A DNA stretch of 7,657 bases from Melioribacteraceae bacterium (GTDB taxonomy: Bacteria > Bacteroidota > Ignavibacteria > Ignavibacteriales > Melioribacteraceae). This document shows, piece by piece, positions 6,225 through 7,657 of this stretch. The stretch's first letter is position 1, and each line of letters starts with the position of its first letter. The position numbers and the translations under genes are program-made. The stretch is from positions 1 to 7,657 of the forward strand of contig JALWEC010000417.1 of the NCBI GenBank assembly GCA_027036655.1, read 5' to 3'. Under the pieces are notes generated by a model that saw only the letters and a list, made by a program, of their open reading frames with translations, did not search any database and was not told where the DNA came from.

Positions 6225-7324
6225 GAGAAAAAGAAACTACAATATATTTAGGTCCGCAGCACCCGGGTATTACCGGGAACATGATGGTAAAACTTAAAGT
6301 AACGGGCGATACGATTGTTCGCGCCGAAACTCATGTGGGTTACCTTCACAGAGCGTTTGAAAAATTAATGGAAGCGAGAACCTGGCTGCAGTGCTTCCCT
6401 ATCGTTTGCAGAATCTGCGTTCCCGAACCTGACCCGAACGAAGAAAATTTATCGCGGGTAATCGAGGAAATCGAAGGGAGGGAAGTGCCGGAAAGAGCAA
6501 AATATATCCGCGTGCTTGTTCTTGAACTTTCGCGTCTCGCCACTTATCTTTTGTGGATGGGCGGTCAGTCCGGATCCATGGGACTTTACACTATGCCCCA
6601 ATGGACGGTCGGGGATCGTGATTATATTCTCGATTTGTTCGAACAACTTACCGGCGGCAGAGTTTACCACATGTACATTTGGCCCGGCGGAGTTCGCAGG
6701 GATCTTCCCGAAGGATTCGGTGATAAAGTTCTTAAAGTGATGGACTATCTTGAAAAAAGATTAAAAGATTACGACGATTTGCTCTTTAACAATGCTTTAT
6801 TTTACAAAAGAGCAAAAGGCGTCGGCGTAATCGATAAAAATAAAGCGCAGGAATGGGGCGTTGTAGGCGCGCCGTTAAGAGGCTGCGGAATTAAACATGA
6901 CGTTAGAATTGACGAACCTTACGAAGTTTACGATAAACTTAACTTTATCGTTCCGACCTATGAAGGCGGAGACGTATGGGCGCGCGCAATGGTAAGACGT
7001 CAGGAATTTGAACAATCTATTTCGATTGTAAGGCAAGTAATTGAAAATATGCCCGGCGGCGATTTTTACAACAAAATCCCCAATCCGTTAAATTGGAGAG
7101 TTCCGCCGGGAGACGCTTATGTTAAGACGGAATCGGCGCGCGGCGAGTTCGGTTATTACGCCGTCAGCGACGGCTCGCTGAAACCAAGAAGAGTTCACGC
7201 CCGCGGTCCGGCGTATGTACACGGCGTTTCGCTGCTCGAAAGAATTTTGCAGGGAGCAAACATAGCCGATGTATCTTTTATAATGAACAGTTTAGGTACT
7301 TGTCCACCAGAAATTGAACGTTGA
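6221..7324 (+). CDS. mbxL: NuoD/hydrogenase large-subunit-like catalytic subunit lacking a full NiFe site (MbxL-like)
   Basis: A 367-residue subunit of the NuoD / group 4 [NiFe]-hydrogenase large-subunit family, expected to sit with MbxJ in the redox arm. Family landmarks are L-G-P-Q-H-P-G at 10-16, H-V-G-Y-L-H-R-A-F-E-K-L at 38-49 and the C-terminal region with R-G-E-F-G and V-S-D-G-S-L-K-P-R-R at 307-324. The N-terminal metal motif is R-I-C-V-P-E (64-69), where hydrogenases have R-x-C-G-x-C. The C-terminal motif is T-C-P-P-E-I-E-R (360-367), where they have P-C-x-x-C. Cys66 and Cys361 remain, and the normally bridging cysteines are Glu69 and Glu364. A classical NiFe centre is therefore very unlikely. 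The protein ends only three residues after Glu364, with no long C-terminal tail of the kind removed from many hydrogenase large subunits. Its ATG overlaps the mbxK stop by four bases. Confidence 0.93.
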   Translation: MREKETTIYLGPQHPGITGNMMVKLKVTGDTIVRAETHVGYLHRAFEKLMEARTWLQCFPIVCRICVPEPDPNEENLSRVIEEIEGREVPERAKYIRVLVLELSRLATYLLWMGGQSGSMGLYTMPQWTVGDRDYILDLFEQLTGGRVYHMYIWPGGVRRDLPEGFGDKVLKVMDYLEKRLKDYDDLLFNNALFYKRAKGVGVIDKNKAQEWGVVGAPLRGCGIKHDVRIDEPYEVYDKLNFIVPTYEGGDVWARAMVRRQEFEQSISIVRQVIENMPGGDFYNKIPNPLNWRVPPGDAYVKTESARGEFGYYAVSDGSLKPRRVHARGPAYVHGVSLLERILQGANIADVSFIMNSLGTCPPEIER

Positions 7325-7327
7325 GGT
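7322..7327 (+). promoter_or_regulatory. ribosome binding site of mbxN overlapping the mbxL stop
   Basis: TGAGGT contains the TGA stop of mbxL and lies 7 bases before the ATG at 7335, an ideal spacing. It supports that start. Confidence 0.6.
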
Positions 7328-7334
7328 AATTTAA

Positions 7335-7657
7335 ATGGCATTTGATATAAAAGGAATATTGTCACCGTTTAAAGCTCTAAATCAAATGGGGAAACATCCT
7401 CATACGGTTAAATTTCCTTACGAACAAAAAGTTACTGCTCCTCGCTACAGAGGACTTCATTTTAACGATTTGGAAGAATGTATCGGTTGCGGAACGTGTT
7501 CTACGATTTGTCAGAACAAAGCAATCGATATGATTAATATTGAAGGAATCGACCCGAGTTCGGGCGATACCGGCTTAAGACCGCGCGTAGATAACGGACG
7601 TTGCTGCTGGTGCGCTCTTTGCGTGGAGGTTTGTCCTACCGGCTCGTTAAGTTTAAC
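7335..7657 (+). CDS. mbxN: NuoI-like 2x[4Fe-4S] ferredoxin subunit (MbxN-like), 3' partial
   Basis: The first 107 residues of a NuoI/MbhN-type polyferredoxin subunit, cut by the right edge. It should carry electrons from the donor to the proximal cluster in MbxJ. The N-terminal part (H-T-V-K-F-P-Y-E at 23-30, then P-R-Y-R-G at 36-40) is typical of NuoI. The first cluster motif uses Cys49, Cys52, Cys55 and Cys59, and the second Cys90, Cys93, Cys96 and Cys100, each CxxCxxCxxxC. Cys100 is followed by the usual Pro, but Cys59 is followed by Gln (C-Q-N-K-A-I). An extra Cys91 sits next to Cys90 (R-C-C-W-C). Thirty residues separate the motifs, close to the NuoI spacing. No NuoE/F/G-type NADH module is visible in this window, so ferredoxin is the likely donor (inference). 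The start has a well-spaced GAGGT site. Confidence 0.93.
   Translation, partial: MAFDIKGILSPFKALNQMGKHPHTVKFPYEQKVTAPRYRGLHFNDLEECIGCGTCSTICQNKAIDMINIEGIDPSSGDTGLRPRVDNGRCCWCALCVEVCPTGSLSL

Noticed and set aside
6221..7324. Annotation as [NiFe] hydrogenase large subunit
   Set aside because: Two of the four NiFe ligand cysteines are Glu, and J also lacks a cluster ligand. The family is related, but the hydrogenase function is not supported.
5081..7657. NADH:quinone oxidoreductase (complex I) nuo operon
   Set aside because: The order differs from nuoA-N, no nuoE/F/G is seen, MrpB-type genes are present and the J cluster lacks the tandem cysteine pair.

Overview
The window is one dense plus-strand operon segment with nine co-directional genes. 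The first is cut by the left edge and the last by the right edge. It encodes most of a membrane-bound, ion-translocating oxidoreductase related to respiratory complex I, group 4 [NiFe] hydrogenases and Mrp antiporters. The order is MrpB-like (MbxF), MrpC/NuoK-like (MbxG), first MrpD/NuoM-like antiporter (MbxH), second larger antiporter (MbxH'), NuoH-like (MbxM), NuoB-like (MbxJ), NuoC-like (MbxK), NuoD-like (MbxL) and NuoI-like ferredoxin subunit (MbxN). As I recall it, this is the order F-G-H-H'-M-J-K-L-N of the archaeal mbx/mbs operon of Pyrococcus (membrane-bound sulfane sulfur reductase). It differs from mbh, which has one antiporter subunit and places M after L.

Layout: 1-2249 holds the Mrp-type ion-pumping module (F, G, H). 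2277-5069 holds the second antiporter and the NuoH-like connector to the peripheral arm. 5081-7657 holds the peripheral redox arm (J, K, L, N). No gap between genes exceeds 27 bases. I see no internal promoter, terminator, repeat, RNA gene or mobile element. Several ribosome binding sites are built into the stop codon of the preceding gene, and K/L overlap by four bases, so the genes are almost certainly co-transcribed and partly translationally coupled.

How it should work (inference): a reductant, probably reduced ferredoxin, feeds electrons through two [4Fe-4S] clusters in N to the proximal cluster in J at the J/L interface. Energy released there drives conformational or electrostatic coupling through M into the two antiporter-like subunits and the Mrp-like subunits. 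The active site is not that of a hydrogenase. In L both CxxC motifs that would hold the NiFe centre read CxxE, and J has only three cysteines in total, one short of the four needed to ligate its cluster fully. That pattern fits an open-site [4Fe-4S] catalyst of the type proposed for MBS, so sulfur or disulfide reduction is the leading hypothesis. The true acceptor cannot be read from the sequence.

Organism: probably an anaerobic or facultatively anaerobic bacterium. The evidence is moderate GC (low-to-mid 40s percent by eye), ATG starts and purine-rich Shine-Dalgarno sites. I cannot place it to phylum with confidence; a Bacteroidota/Ignavibacteria-like lineage is only an impression. Gene symbols are given by homology and operon position to mbx.
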